From positions 46,848 to 110,847 of the forward strand of contig CAMBKU010000001.1 in assembly GCA_945868305.1 (NCBI GenBank): DNA of 64,000 nt. The letters are read 5' to 3'. A program made the position numbers and the translations under genes. Origin of the DNA: an uncultured Lachnospiraceae bacterium (GTDB taxonomy: Bacteria > Bacillota > Clostridia > Lachnospirales > Lachnospiraceae). Each line of letters opens with the position of its first letter. Positions within the stretch are counted from its first letter, which is position 1. Below the pieces are notes generated by a model that saw only the letters and a list, made by a program, of their open reading frames with translations, searched no databases and was not told where the DNA came from. Of this stretch, positions 18,466 through 27,001 are shown one piece after another.

Positions 18466-19872
18466 ATGGAAAACATGACGTTAGCAAATATAGAAAAAGC
18501 CTGTCACGGCACATATATTGGAGAGGAAGCTGTAAAAGGAGAGAAGGTTTCCGGTGTTGTCATTGACAGCAGACAGGTGCAGAAGGACTACTTGTTTGTG
18601 GCAATCCAGGGAGAGAAAGTGGATGGTCATAAATTTATTCCGGATGTCTTTGCAAAGGGTGCAAAGGCAGTTTTGTCAGAAAAAAGGCTGGAAAATCCGG
18701 CAGGACCTTATATTTTGGTAGAAAGCTGCACACAGGCATTAAAAAGCCTGGCAGAGTTTTATCGAAAATCATTGGATATCAAGGTTGTTGGAATTACCGG
18801 AAGCGTTGGAAAGACCAGTACGAAGGAAATGATTGCCTCTGTGCTTGGAGAAAAGTATGCGGTGTTAAAGACGGAGGGCAATTTTAATAACGAAATTGGT
18901 CTGCCGCTTACAATTTTCAAAATCAGAAAAGAACATGAGGCGGCAGTTCTTGAGATGGGAATTTCTGAATTTGGAGAGATGCATCGCCTGGCAGCTATGG
19001 CGAATCCGGATGTCTGTGTGATTACCAATATCGGTCTGTGTCATCTGGAAAACTTAAAGACCAGGGATGGTATCCTGAAGGCAAAAACAGAATCGTTCGA
19101 CCATTTGAAGGAAGGCGGAACCGTTGTTTTGAACGGCGATGATGACAAGCTGTCCACTATAAAACAGGTCTATGATAAAGAGCCTGTTTTTTATGGAATG
19201 GGGGAAGCTATGGAATTCAAAGAGAACGGGAAGAAAGCGGTTTATGCCAAAGAAGTGAAAAATCTTGGACTGTTTGGTATGCAGGCATGTATACATACAC
19301 CGGAGGGAGAAATAGAGGTACAAATTCCGATTCCAGGTGAACATAATGTTTACAATGCACTGGCTGCAACATCTGTCGGGCTGACACTTGGACTTACGTT
19401 AGACGAAATTAAGGCTGGGATCGAAAAAGCAAAGACGATTGACGGCAGGACGAATATAGTAAAAGCTGGTGGAATAACGGTGATTGACGATTGCTACAAT
19501 GCAAATCCGGTATCCATGAAAGCTTCCATTGATGTCCTCGCCACAGCATCCGGTAGAAAGATTGCGGTACTCGGCGATATGGGCGAGTTGGGAGAAAAAG
19601 AAAGAAAGCTCCACTACGAAGTAGGAGAGCATCTGGCAAAAAAAGCAGTAGATGTATTGTTTTGTGCAGGGGAACTTTCCGAAGAAACTGCGAAAGCAGT
19701 ACGGGAGAAAAATGTTTCCTGTGACGTACACTATTTCAAAACCAAGGAAGCGCTGTTAGAAGAACTTTTACCATTCATAAAAACGGGAGACACCGTTTTG
19801 GTCAAAGCCTCCCATTTTATGGAATATCCGCAAATAGTTGCAAAGATTAAAGCAAAGTCTGATTGTCTATAA
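18466..19872 (+). CDS. murF: UDP-N-acetylmuramoyl-tripeptide--D-alanyl-D-alanine ligase
   Basis: This 468-residue cytoplasmic Mur ligase adds the D-Ala-D-Ala made by the upstream Ddl to the UDP-MurNAc tripeptide. Motifs are VIDSRQVQKDYLFVA in the UDP-binding N-terminal domain, the P-loop GITGSVGKTSTKEM at about 109, EGNFNNEIGLP, and LEMGISEFGEM. The C-terminal domain has IDDCYNANPVSM and LGDMGELGE. Order and spacing with ddl are common in Clostridia. The 3' end overlaps the convergent acyltransferase gene by 26 bp. Confidence 0.97.
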   Translation: MENMTLANIEKACHGTYIGEEAVKGEKVSGVVIDSRQVQKDYLFVAIQGEKVDGHKFIPDVFAKGAKAVLSEKRLENPAGPYILVESCTQALKSLAEFYRKSLDIKVVGITGSVGKTSTKEMIASVLGEKYAVLKTEGNFNNEIGLPLTIFKIRKEHEAAVLEMGISEFGEMHRLAAMANPDVCVITNIGLCHLENLKTRDGILKAKTESFDHLKEGGTVVLNGDDDKLSTIKQVYDKEPVFYGMGEAMEFKENGKKAVYAKEVKNLGLFGMQACIHTPEGEIEVQIPIPGEHNVYNALAATSVGLTLGLTLDEIKAGIEKAKTIDGRTNIVKAGGITVIDDCYNANPVSMKASIDVLATASGRKIAVLGDMGELGEKERKLHYEVGEHLAKKAVDVLFCAGELSEETAKAVREKNVSCDVHYFKTKEALLEELLPFIKTGDTVLVKASHFMEYPQIVAKIKAKSDCL

Positions 19873-20581
19873 GCATTTCTTCTACATTTTTCTGGACGAA
19901 GGAAGCTAGATGCTTCTGTTCGTCTTTGGAAAGATCTTTGGTATGGATCGGTTTTCCATATTGTAAAACCACATGTGTCGGCTTTACCTTTGGAAAATGG
20001 TTTTCCAAAATATCGGCGGAACCTGTGATTGCCATAGGAACGATGGAACAACCGGTTTTTTCGGCAATTTTGAAGCTGCCCGCCTTAAACGGGAGCAACA
20101 GGTTTTCGCTGGTATTGCGGGTGCCTTCCGGGAAAATACACATGGAGACACCTTGTTTTACATAGTCGATACCGGTCAAAATAGTTTTTAGTCCCTGTTT
20201 AATGTCCTTACGATCCAGAAACAGACAATAGAGACGTTTCATCCAGATGTTTAATAACGGGACCTTTCCTAATGTGTCTTTCGAGATGTAACCGGTAAGT
20301 CTTGGACATCTGGAATAGGTAATGATAATATCAAAATAACTTTTGTGATTGCAGACATAAAGAACCGCTTCATCTTTCGGGACATTTTCTTCCCCTTTTA
20401 CAGTCAGCTTGACGCCGCAGATGAAAAGGATAACACGGAATGCCCATTGAACCATGCGCAGAGAACTGATATCTGCAGCATGTCGGTTGAATTTCCGGAT
20501 GATCCATTCCACGAACAGAACCGGGATACCAAGAATGAGGTAGCAGACCGCAAAAAGTACGGCAAGTATTGTTCGAATCAT
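19847..20581 (-). CDS. plsC: 1-acyl-sn-glycerol-3-phosphate acyltransferase (PlsC family)
   Basis: This 244-residue membrane-bound enzyme acylates lysophosphatidic acid in phospholipid synthesis. The start at 20581 is chosen from the GGAAGG site; the extended frame upstream lacks one. An N-terminal hydrophobic segment lies at about 2-25. The catalytic HX4D motif is NHKSYFD (His79, Asp84), and the substrate motif FPEGTR is at 150-155. A basic C-terminal half follows. The last 26 bp overlap the end of murF on the other strand, so no shared terminator lies between them. Confidence 0.93.
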   Translation of the reverse strand: MIRTILAVLFAVCYLILGIPVLFVEWIIRKFNRHAADISSLRMVQWAFRVILFICGVKLTVKGEENVPKDEAVLYVCNHKSYFDIIITYSRCPRLTGYISKDTLGKVPLLNIWMKRLYCLFLDRKDIKQGLKTILTGIDYVKQGVSMCIFPEGTRNTSENLLLPFKAGSFKIAEKTGCSIVPMAITGSADILENHFPKVKPTHVVLQYGKPIHTKDLSKDEQKHLASFVQKNVEEMLIDNQTLL

Positions 20582-20724
20582 AAGATACCTTCCTTTTTTC
20601 AAAAATTCTCCTATCATTATACATAGGAAGAACAGGAAATACAATCCATTTTACAAGAAAAACAGAATAATATCCTTTTGTGCTGCATAGAATATAATAA
20701 GGAATCTATGGGAATGAATGGGCT

Positions 20725-21144
20725 TTGTGGAACTGGAAAAAGAGATGCATGACCGGAATGTTTACAGTGTGCCTGTGTTTGACTTTGACGGGCTGCGGTA
20801 TCAAAGAGGAAAAGACAGAAAAAGTAAAGGATCTGGAATATACTATCGTGGAGGAGCAGGACATTCCAAAGGAACTGCAAGAAACGATAGAAGAAAAAAA
20901 GGCAGCGGAGTTTAAGCTTACTTATGAGACGGATGATATGCTTTATGTGGTTCATGGATATGGAGAGCAGGAGACAGGAGGCTATAGCATCGCAGTAAAG
21001 GATTTTTATCTGACCGAAAATGCGGTATATCTAGATACGGAACTGATTGGTCCGGCGAAAAACGAACATCAGTCAAAAAGTCCAAGTTTCCCATATATTG
21101 TGTTAAAGACGGAGAGTAAAAACAAGAACGTGATATTTAATTGA
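20725..21144 (+). CDS. Small PrcB-like lipoprotein
   Basis: This 139-residue putative lipoprotein carries a basic start (WNWKKR), a hydrophobic stretch and lipobox LTGC with Cys at 24. The mature part has a KKAAEFKLTYETDDMLYVVHGYGEQETGGYSIAV segment that resembles the PrcB C-terminal domain, a short beta domain of unclear role in protease complexes. The start is uncertain: TTG at 20725 gives the best signal peptide, while ATG at 20749 would shorten its basic part. A TATAAT box lies near 20693. Function is unknown. Confidence 0.7.
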   Translation: MWNWKKRCMTGMFTVCLCLTLTGCGIKEEKTEKVKDLEYTIVEEQDIPKELQETIEEKKAAEFKLTYETDDMLYVVHGYGEQETGGYSIAVKDFYLTENAVYLDTELIGPAKNEHQSKSPSFPYIVLKTESKNKNVIFN

Positions 21145-21173
21145 AAAATATTTTGATGTTCAAAACATTTTTC

Positions 21174-21202
21174 TTGACAGTAATTTAGCACAGTGATATA
21201 CT
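21174..21202 (+). promoter_or_regulatory. Strong veg promoter
   Basis: TTGACA (21174-21179), 17 bases, TATACT (21197-21202). The near-perfect match fits the strong expression known for veg in Bacillus. Confidence 0.88.
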
Positions 21203-21235
21203 AAAGTATGGGTAAACTAGGGAGGGATGTAAACT

Positions 21236-21478
21236 ATGCAGCAAGCAGATATTAACAAAGTACGGTCATCCATACATCAGCAATGTGGCAGCAAGGTTAT
21301 GATTCAGTTAGACAGGGGAAGAAATAAAGTTGATGTGCAGGAAGGCGTGATCCAGAAGGCATATCCAAGTGTTTTTACAATTTTAGTGAACGATGAAAAT
21401 GAGGGAAATCCACCACAGCTTTTATCGTTTAGCTATACTGACGTGATTACAAGAGATATTAGAATGAAATTATGCTAA
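21236..21478 (+). CDS. veg: Veg family protein
   Basis: This 80-residue small basic protein matches Veg, with VRSSIHQQCGSKVMIQLDRGRNK, then VIQKAYPSVFTILV, then LLSFSYTDVITRDIRM. Veg in Bacillus is abundant, has an SH3-like fold and affects biofilm genes; its molecular role is not settled. It sits behind a strong promoter and ahead of a hairpin that ends at the start of sipL, the same order seen in many Clostridia. Confidence 0.93.
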   Translation: MQQADINKVRSSIHQQCGSKVMIQLDRGRNKVDVQEGVIQKAYPSVFTILVNDENEGNPPQLLSFSYTDVITRDIRMKLC

Positions 21479-21489
21479 AAGGAGCATAA

Positions 21490-21546
21490 AGCTCCTCCGT
21501 TCCGAATAGAATGTGATAGAAATTCGGAAACGGGGGAGCTTTTTTT
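21490..21546 (+). terminator. veg terminator overlapping the sipL ribosome site and start
   Basis: The 5' arm 21490-21507 pairs with the 3' arm 21522-21540 (18-19 bp, one bulge, one G-U), followed by a T run 21541-21546. The 3' arm contains GGGGGAG (21532-21538), the only ribosome site for sipL, whose TTG start (21545-21547) begins in the T run. Confidence 0.85.
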
Positions 21547-23101
21547 GGTATTAAAGAAAAAATACATACACAGAAATCAGGAAAAAGGGCAGGCGGTAAG
21601 TCAGATTACGTTGGATGATGATTTCAATATTCCGGATAATAAGCCGGATATGGTCAAAGTGATTCAGGACAAAGGAGAAATCAAACTGGATGAAATCAAA
21701 GTGAGTGACGGGCATATCTGGATAAAGGGCATGTTGGAATTTAGTGTGCTTTATAAAAGTGATCAGTCGCAGATGCGGATTGCCTGTCTTGCGGGGAGCA
21801 TACCATTTCAAGAAAATCTGAGTATGGATAATGTGACGGAAGCAGACACGGTAAAGATGAAAACGGAAATAGAGGACCTTAGCATCGGCATTATCAATTC
21901 CAGAAAACTCAGCATCCGTGCGTTGGTACTTTTAAAGGCGACGGCAGAGGAAATTAAGGATGAAGCGGTGGCATATGAGGTGGAGGAAGCTGAGGAAGTT
22001 GAAAAAAATATCAGCCAGAGAGAAGTGCTGTCTCTTGTCATGGCGAAACGGGATAATTGCCGTTTCAAAAATGAGATCACGCTTCCTTCTAATAAGCCTA
22101 ATGTTGCAGAACTTTTATGGAAAAGCGTACAGCTTCGTGGTATGGAGACGCGGCTAAAGGAAGGAAAAATCGAGATTACCGGAGAAGCGCTTGTTTTTGT
22201 TGTATATAATGGCACAGAGGAAGAAGAAAAACTGCAGTGGATGGAGACTTCAGTTCCGTTACATGGAGAGGTGGAATGTGCACTTCAGGAGGAAGAGCTG
22301 GTATATCAGATTGCGTTGGAGCCTGGACTTACTGAGCTTTTGGTGAAACCGGATTATGACGGGGAGGAACGGATGCTCACGTTGGATCTGGTACTGGATT
22401 TGGATATTCATATCTGGAGAGAAGAAACGGTGGACATTTTGGAAGACCTTTATTCTTTGAAAAAGAATATTTTGCCGGAATATGAGGAATGTACGCTGGA
22501 AAAACTGTTGGTGAAAAACTATACCAAGTGTAAGGTAGAGGATCGGGTGGAAATCCCGAAAGATGAGGGAAGTGTCCTCCAGATTTGTTCCTGCACAGGG
22601 AAAACTGCGGTGGAAAGTACTCGTATTACAGAAAACGGTGTGGAGGCGGAAGGAACGCTTTTTGTCCGTATTTTATTTGTTACGGCAGAGGATTCTTCGC
22701 CGATTGGTGCAGCAGAAGCAATTATTCCTTTTAAACAGCTGATTGAAGTAGAACATATAGAAAAAGATACCCGTCTGGAGTTGGATTGTTGTCTGGAACA
22801 GCTTTCTGCAATTCTTTTGGACAGCAGTCATGTGGAATTGAAAGCAGTAGTAGACCTGAATCTGATTGCTTTTGCGCAGCAGAAGCTAAAGAAGATAGGA
22901 GAGGTGCAGGAGGAGGAGTTAAATCTTACAAAGCTGCAGCAGTGCCCAGGAATTACAGGCTATATTGTAAAGGAAGGGGATTCCATGTGGGATATTGCAA
23001 AAGAGAATCATACAACGATACAGAATATTATTGAAACCAATCAGTTAAGTGGAGTACAGATGAAACCGGGAGAGAAAATATTGATTGTCAAAGCCGTATA
23101 A
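21545..23101 (+). CDS. sipL: SipL-like spore morphogenesis protein (DUF3794/SPOCS repeats plus LysM)
   Basis: This 518-residue protein has three SPOCS (DUF3794) units and a C-terminal LysM domain at about 470-516 (VKEGDSMWDIAKENHTTIQNIIETNQ). The repeats are recognised by ITLDDDFNIPDNKPD near 22 and ITLPSNKPNVAELL near 180. The C. difficile SipL protein of this layout binds SpoIVA and is needed for coat assembly on the forespore; it is normally made in the mother cell. The only usable start is TTG at 21545, inside the veg terminator U-tract. No clear sporulation-sigma promoter was recognised nearby. Confidence 0.9.
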   Translation: MVLKKKYIHRNQEKGQAVSQITLDDDFNIPDNKPDMVKVIQDKGEIKLDEIKVSDGHIWIKGMLEFSVLYKSDQSQMRIACLAGSIPFQENLSMDNVTEADTVKMKTEIEDLSIGIINSRKLSIRALVLLKATAEEIKDEAVAYEVEEAEEVEKNISQREVLSLVMAKRDNCRFKNEITLPSNKPNVAELLWKSVQLRGMETRLKEGKIEITGEALVFVVYNGTEEEEKLQWMETSVPLHGEVECALQEEELVYQIALEPGLTELLVKPDYDGEERMLTLDLVLDLDIHIWREETVDILEDLYSLKKNILPEYEECTLEKLLVKNYTKCKVEDRVEIPKDEGSVLQICSCTGKTAVESTRITENGVEAEGTLFVRILFVTAEDSSPIGAAEAIIPFKQLIEVEHIEKDTRLELDCCLEQLSAILLDSSHVELKAVVDLNLIAFAQQKLKKIGEVQEEELNLTKLQQCPGITGYIVKEGDSMWDIAKENHTTIQNIIETNQLSGVQMKPGEKILIVKAV

Positions 23102-23114
23102 TTTGAGAAAGTCC

Positions 23115-23143
23115 TTGCTGATAAAAAGAAAGTTTGATATGAT
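23115..23143 (+). promoter_or_regulatory. Promoter of the CD225-like gene
   Basis: TTGCTG (23115-23120), 17 bases, TATGAT (23138-23143). Confidence 0.7.
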
Positions 23144-23186
23144 AGGGAAGAAGTTATGAAAAATAGATTTAGGAGGAGTTTGTAAC

Positions 23187-24455
23187 ATGTCAAACGATTT
23201 TGAAAACCAGAATAATGGTGTGGAGAATAACCAGAATCCGTATCAGCAGGATTACAGTAATCCGGGTCAGCAGGGTGCGCAGCAGGATTATAATAATCCA
23301 TATCAGATGAATGGTCAGCAGGATTATAATAATCCGTACCAGACAAATGGTCAGCAGAATTATGGAAATCAATACCAGCAGACTTATAATAACGGGCAGT
23401 ATGGCGGATATAATGGAAACCCATATACGTCTTATAACAATTACAATAATTATAACAATGGAAATGTTCCGCTTGATAAGAAGGGGCAGCCAATGAAGAA
23501 CCGTTTCGGAATGAAACTTGCGTTCAGTATTTTGGAGATTATCTGTTGCAATCTTATTTCTCTTATTTGCGGTATCATAAGCTGTGTATTTACCTGTAAA
23601 GCAAATACTGCATACAAAGAAGGAAGATGGGAAGACTTTAAGTCCAGCGCAAAGACATCTATGATTACATTATGGATTGGCTTGGGCGGATTTATCTTAG
23701 AGGTGATTGTTTGTATCATTTCAGTCGTAGTTTTCGGTTTTTCCATAGCAACCTTATCCGGTGCAGCTTTGGATGATGATTATGGCTACTATGATGAGGA
23801 TGATTACAATTATTATGATGACGAAGATGACGAGGAAGATTCGGATGATGAAGATTCAGAGGAGGAGGATTCTGAAGAAGAAGATTCCGAAGCAGACAGT
23901 GAAGCCACAGTTACAACACCGTCTGATGTTACAGCAGGAAATGGTTATACAGATACCAGTGTTGTGTTAAACGGTACAACACTGACCCTGCCTCTGACTT
24001 ATGCAGAATTTTCTGCAGCAACCGGTCTTTCTATGGATGAAGAAGATCTTTTTGAGACAGTAAGCGGGGATGATTATGATAACTATGATATTAGTACCGT
24101 ATATGATGCGAGCGGGGAAGAAGTATGCAGTATCTGGCTTTATAATCTGACGGACAGTGACCTTGCAATGCAGGATTGCTATGTGGCAGGTATTATTGCA
24201 TACAACGACGGATATTCAAAGACACCGGATATTGTGATTCAAAATGGAATTACCTTTGCATCCACACAGGATGATGTCAGATTGGCATTGGGTACGCCGA
24301 GCAACACGTATTCCAGTACCTCAGATGATGGAACTACTTATGAAAGCTGGAGCTGGGATTCTGCAAATCCAGAGGCGGATTATTTCGATGAGATTGAAAT
24401 TGAATTTGAAAATGGAGTAATTTATAAAATTGAAGTGGATAATGCCACTATGTAA
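23187..24455 (+). CDS. CD225/dispanin-like membrane protein with Q/N/Y-rich N-terminus and acidic linker
   Basis: This 422-residue protein has four parts. Residues 1-95 are extremely rich in Q, N, Y and G, with a tandem QQDYNNPYQxNG repeat. Residues 103-190 hold two hydrophobic helices around a CKANTAYKEGRWEDFKSSAK loop, resembling the CD225/dispanin core. Residues 195-240 form a D/E/S-rich run. Residues 250-422 are a probable extracellular beta domain (SVVLNGTTLTLPLTYAEFSAATGLS) that recalls proteins with a repeated TF/GTP segment. A GGAGG site and its own promoter precede it. The function is unknown; a surface or membrane-organising role is only a guess. Confidence 0.8.
   Translation: MSNDFENQNNGVENNQNPYQQDYSNPGQQGAQQDYNNPYQMNGQQDYNNPYQTNGQQNYGNQYQQTYNNGQYGGYNGNPYTSYNNYNNYNNGNVPLDKKGQPMKNRFGMKLAFSILEIICCNLISLICGIISCVFTCKANTAYKEGRWEDFKSSAKTSMITLWIGLGGFILEVIVCIISVVVFGFSIATLSGAALDDDYGYYDEDDYNYYDDEDDEEDSDDEDSEEEDSEEEDSEADSEATVTTPSDVTAGNGYTDTSVVLNGTTLTLPLTYAEFSAATGLSMDEEDLFETVSGDDYDNYDISTVYDASGEEVCSIWLYNLTDSDLAMQDCYVAGIIAYNDGYSKTPDIVIQNGITFASTQDDVRLALGTPSNTYSSTSDDGTTYESWSWDSANPEADYFDEIEIEFENGVIYKIEVDNATM
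23277..23348 (+). repeat. 36-bp tandem repeat, two copies, in the CD225-like gene
   Basis: Two adjacent near-identical 36-bp units encode QQDYNNPYQMNG and QQDYNNPYQTNG. A diverged third unit (QQNYGNQYQ) follows. Such units can expand or contract by slippage. Confidence 0.8.
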
Positions 24456-24529
24456 GCAGAACCGGTTGAAAAGCTGATGTAAGGGAAGAAAGGGAAAAAA
24501 AGATATTTTTTATAGAAAGAAGCAGATAT

Positions 24530-25906
24530 ATGAGCAGAAGTACGAAAGACATGAAATCCGGAAAAATAGTACATATGCATGGGAGAGTGGTTGCAGCATG
24601 TATGGCAGGAATATTGGCGAGTCTTTGTATTATGCCGGTATCTGCTTCTACTCTTTCCAAGGCAAAGGATGCAAAAACGGAAGCGGAAAATAATTTGAAC
24701 ACCCAGAATACGAAGATAAGCAATATTGAAGCACAACAGGCAGAGCTGCAAAGCGAGATGAACTCGCTGGATGCGGAGCTGTCAGAGGTATTGGTCAATA
24801 TTGAGATTCTGTCGGATGAGATTACCCAGAAGCAGGCAGAATTGGAAGACGTAAATAACCAGCTTGTTGTGGCAACACAGAATGCTGAGACAGAATATGA
24901 AAATATGAAGCTACGGATTCAATATATGTATGAGAATGGTGACAGTACCATGATGCAGAGTTTGTTGGAGTCCAAAGACCTGTCGGATTTTATCAATCGG
25001 GCAGAGTATGTTAATTCTGTTTATACATATGACAGGGATTTACTGGCGCAATATCAGGAGACGAGACAGCAGGTTGTAGATCTTCAGATTCAGGTGCAGG
25101 GTGAGGAAGCGGAACTGGAGGAGATTCAGGCCAGTTATCAGGAACAGGAAACTCAGCTTCAGTCGGTGATTGCCCAGAAACAGTCACAGATGTCAGATTT
25201 TGACACGCAGCTTGCGAACGCAAAGAATCTGGCAGCGCAGTATGCTGCAACGATTGAACAGCAGAACCAGATAATCCGGGAAGAACAGCAAAGACAGGCC
25301 GCTGCTGCAGCAGCGGCGGAAGCAAGTAGGAAGAAAAAGCAGGACACAAGTAACAGTACCACTGTTGCGTCTGCCGGAACGGAGGGAAGTACCGGAAATC
25401 AGACGCAGTCTGCTGCAAGTAATGGGACATCTTCGGGAAGTTCTTCTGAGACGGCAACCGGCGGAGGGACAACATCTACCGGAAGTTCTTCTGAGACGAC
25501 AACTAGTGGAGGGACAACATCTACCGGAAAGAACCCCGGTTATACGACAGGGGTGAGTGGCGGCGATGTGGCTTCCTATGCACTTCAGTTTGTAGGGAAT
25601 CCTTATGTCAGTGGTGGGACAAGCCTGACAGACGGGGCGGATTGCTCCGGTTATGTTATGAGTGTCTATGAACATTTTGGCGTTAGTTTGCCTCACAGTT
25701 CGGCGGCCATCGCGGGCTGTGGACAGGAGGTCAGTTATGATAACATTCAGCCGGGGGATATTGTGTGCTATACCGGGCATGTAGCTATTTATATCGGTGG
25801 AGGGCAGATTGTAAATGCCAGCAGTTCCAAGCCGTACCCGGTTGGAGGAATTAAAACGAACAGTGCCACCTATCGGACGATTACGACCATACGGCGGGTT
25901 TTATAG
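24530..25906 (+). CDS. Secreted NlpC/P60 peptidoglycan hydrolase with coiled-coil domain
   Basis: This 458-residue secreted protein has a signal peptide (about 18-40, cut near VSAS) and a long coiled coil at about 45-265 typical of PcsB/CwlO-type regulators. A Gly/Ser/Thr linker at 275-345 holds a 15-residue duplicated unit (GSSSETxTxGGTTST). The NlpC/P60 domain is at 346-458, with catalytic Cys about 372 (ADCSGYV), His in TGHVAIYIGGG and a further polar residue near VNASS. Such enzymes cut D-Glu-diamino acid bonds in the wall. The coiled coil usually keeps the enzyme off until an FtsEX-like complex engages it. The start site is preceded only by a weak AGAAGCAG. Confidence 0.93.
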   Translation: MSRSTKDMKSGKIVHMHGRVVAACMAGILASLCIMPVSASTLSKAKDAKTEAENNLNTQNTKISNIEAQQAELQSEMNSLDAELSEVLVNIEILSDEITQKQAELEDVNNQLVVATQNAETEYENMKLRIQYMYENGDSTMMQSLLESKDLSDFINRAEYVNSVYTYDRDLLAQYQETRQQVVDLQIQVQGEEAELEEIQASYQEQETQLQSVIAQKQSQMSDFDTQLANAKNLAAQYAATIEQQNQIIREEQQRQAAAAAAAEASRKKKQDTSNSTTVASAGTEGSTGNQTQSAASNGTSSGSSSETATGGGTTSTGSSSETTTSGGTTSTGKNPGYTTGVSGGDVASYALQFVGNPYVSGGTSLTDGADCSGYVMSVYEHFGVSLPHSSAAIAGCGQEVSYDNIQPGDIVCYTGHVAIYIGGGQIVNASSSKPYPVGGIKTNSATYRTITTIRRVL

Positions 25907-25918
25907 TGAATAAACAGA

Positions 25919-26416
25919 TTACAGATACTGCAGGATGACATTCCAGTTGTCCTGCAGTTTTTCTATGGAAAAAGCAGCATTAGCGGGACTGGTAGATGGA
26001 AGCTTCTGAATCGGGAAACCGGTTTTTGAAAAAGTATATTTCTGATACAGTTCATATGCCTTTCCGCCATTGGCGAAAACAGCGGAAATAGGTGCGCTTT
26101 TTAAGATTCGTTCCAGATTTGCGGGGGTTACATTTTTTATACTGCTGTCGGAAGAACCAATGATGTCACAGCTTTCAATGACATCCCAGACGGCAATGTG
26201 GTGATGTAATAAGAAATTCTTTTTTTCCGGGATACTAAGCGGGCAGGAATCCTTTAACAAAAGAGCAAGCAGTTTCCAAAAACGATTTTGAGGATGACCG
26301 TAATAAAATTGCTGTTCTCTAGATTTAACAGAGGGGAAGGTTCCGAGAATTAAAATTTTGGAGTATTCATCGAAAACCGGGGAAAAAGTATGGGTTACGT
26401 GTATATAGTTTTCCAT
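25919..26416 (-). CDS. Hypoxanthine-DNA glycosylase (uracil-DNA glycosylase family 6)
   Basis: This 165-residue protein resembles the family 6 UDG-superfamily glycosylases that remove deaminated adenine (hypoxanthine) from DNA. The N-terminal LILGTFPSVKSREQQFYYGHPQNRFW block is the family hallmark. It is followed by AVWDVIESCDIIGSSDSSI and, near the C-terminus, LPSTSPANA in place of the HPSP/HPAP loop. It would start base excision repair in the cytoplasm. The gene is convergent with the NlpC/P60 gene, 12 bases apart. Confidence 0.9.
   Translation of the reverse strand: MENYIHVTHTFSPVFDEYSKILILGTFPSVKSREQQFYYGHPQNRFWKLLALLLKDSCPLSIPEKKNFLLHHHIAVWDVIESCDIIGSSDSSIKNVTPANLERILKSAPISAVFANGGKAYELYQKYTFSKTGFPIQKLPSTSPANAAFSIEKLQDNWNVILQYL
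25927..25962 (+). terminator. Terminator of the NlpC/P60 gene inside the opposing glycosylase gene
   Basis: ACTGCAGGA (25927-25935) pairs with TCCTGCAGT (25950-25958), ending in five T. It lies within the last codons of the convergent gene. Confidence 0.75.
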
Positions 26417-26483
26417 GGTATGTTCCTTTCGTGGCAGAGGCCATAAGAGATATTTTCTCTCATTTTAATCTTTTTGCCTGCCC

Positions 26484-26511
26484 TTGTCAAAAACGGAAAC
26501 TTGCGTATAAT
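26484..26511 (+). promoter_or_regulatory. yqeY promoter
   Basis: TTGTCA (26484-26489), 16 bases, TATAAT (26506-26511). Confidence 0.75.
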
Positions 26512-26547
26512 AGTAGTAGACTATTTTTTCAGGAGGAATCGATAATT

Positions 26548-26988
26548 ATGCAGATGGAAACATTACAAAAAGATATGATTGCTGCAATGAAGGCAAAGGA
26601 TAAAGTAAGAAAAGAGGCAATTTCATCTCTGGTGTCAGCCGTAAAGAAAAATGCCATTGATGAGGGATGCCGTGATGATATTAAAGAAGATCTGGTAGAC
26701 CGTACTATCTTAAAGGAGTTGAATACGGTAAAAGAACAGCTTGATACCTGCCCGGCGGAGCGTGCTGATTTAAAGGAGCAGTATCAGGCGAGATATGATA
26801 TTATCAATGAATATGCGCCGCAACTCATGTCAGCGGAAGAAGTGGAAAAGGTACTGACAGAGGAATTTGCAGAGGTGCTAGCAACCGGAAATAAAGGGCA
26901 GATTATGAAAACAGTTATGCCAAAGCTGCGGGGAAAAGCAGATGGTAAAGTGATCAATCAGGTCGTTGCGAAGCTCTGTGAGCAATAA
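26548..26988 (+). CDS. yqeY: GatB/YqeY domain protein
   Basis: This 146-residue protein starts at 26548 after AGGAGG; the frame extends upstream but without a ribosome site. It has the YqeY layout: an N-terminal helical part (LQKDMIAAMKAKDKVRKEAISSLVSAVKKN), then a C-terminal GatB-like tail (LMSAEEVEKVLTEEFAEV, KGQIMKTVMPKLRGKADGKVINQVV). The tail resembles the tRNA-contacting end of the Glu/Asp-tRNA amidotransferase B subunit. Its exact role is not established. The next gene starts 13 bases later. Confidence 0.93.
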   Translation: MQMETLQKDMIAAMKAKDKVRKEAISSLVSAVKKNAIDEGCRDDIKEDLVDRTILKELNTVKEQLDTCPAERADLKEQYQARYDIINEYAPQLMSAEEVEKVLTEEFAEVLATGNKGQIMKTVMPKLRGKADGKVINQVVAKLCEQ

Positions 26989-27001
26989 AAAGGTGATACG
27001 A

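Noticed and set aside
23277..23348. CRISPR-like or mobile repeat at the Q/N/Y-rich region
   Set aside because: The units are adjacent without spacers, stay in frame and encode a protein repeat.
25440..25530. Insertion or recombination repeat in the NlpC/P60 gene
   Set aside because: A 45-bp in-frame duplication of a Gly/Ser/Thr linker, explained by simple slippage within the coding sequence.
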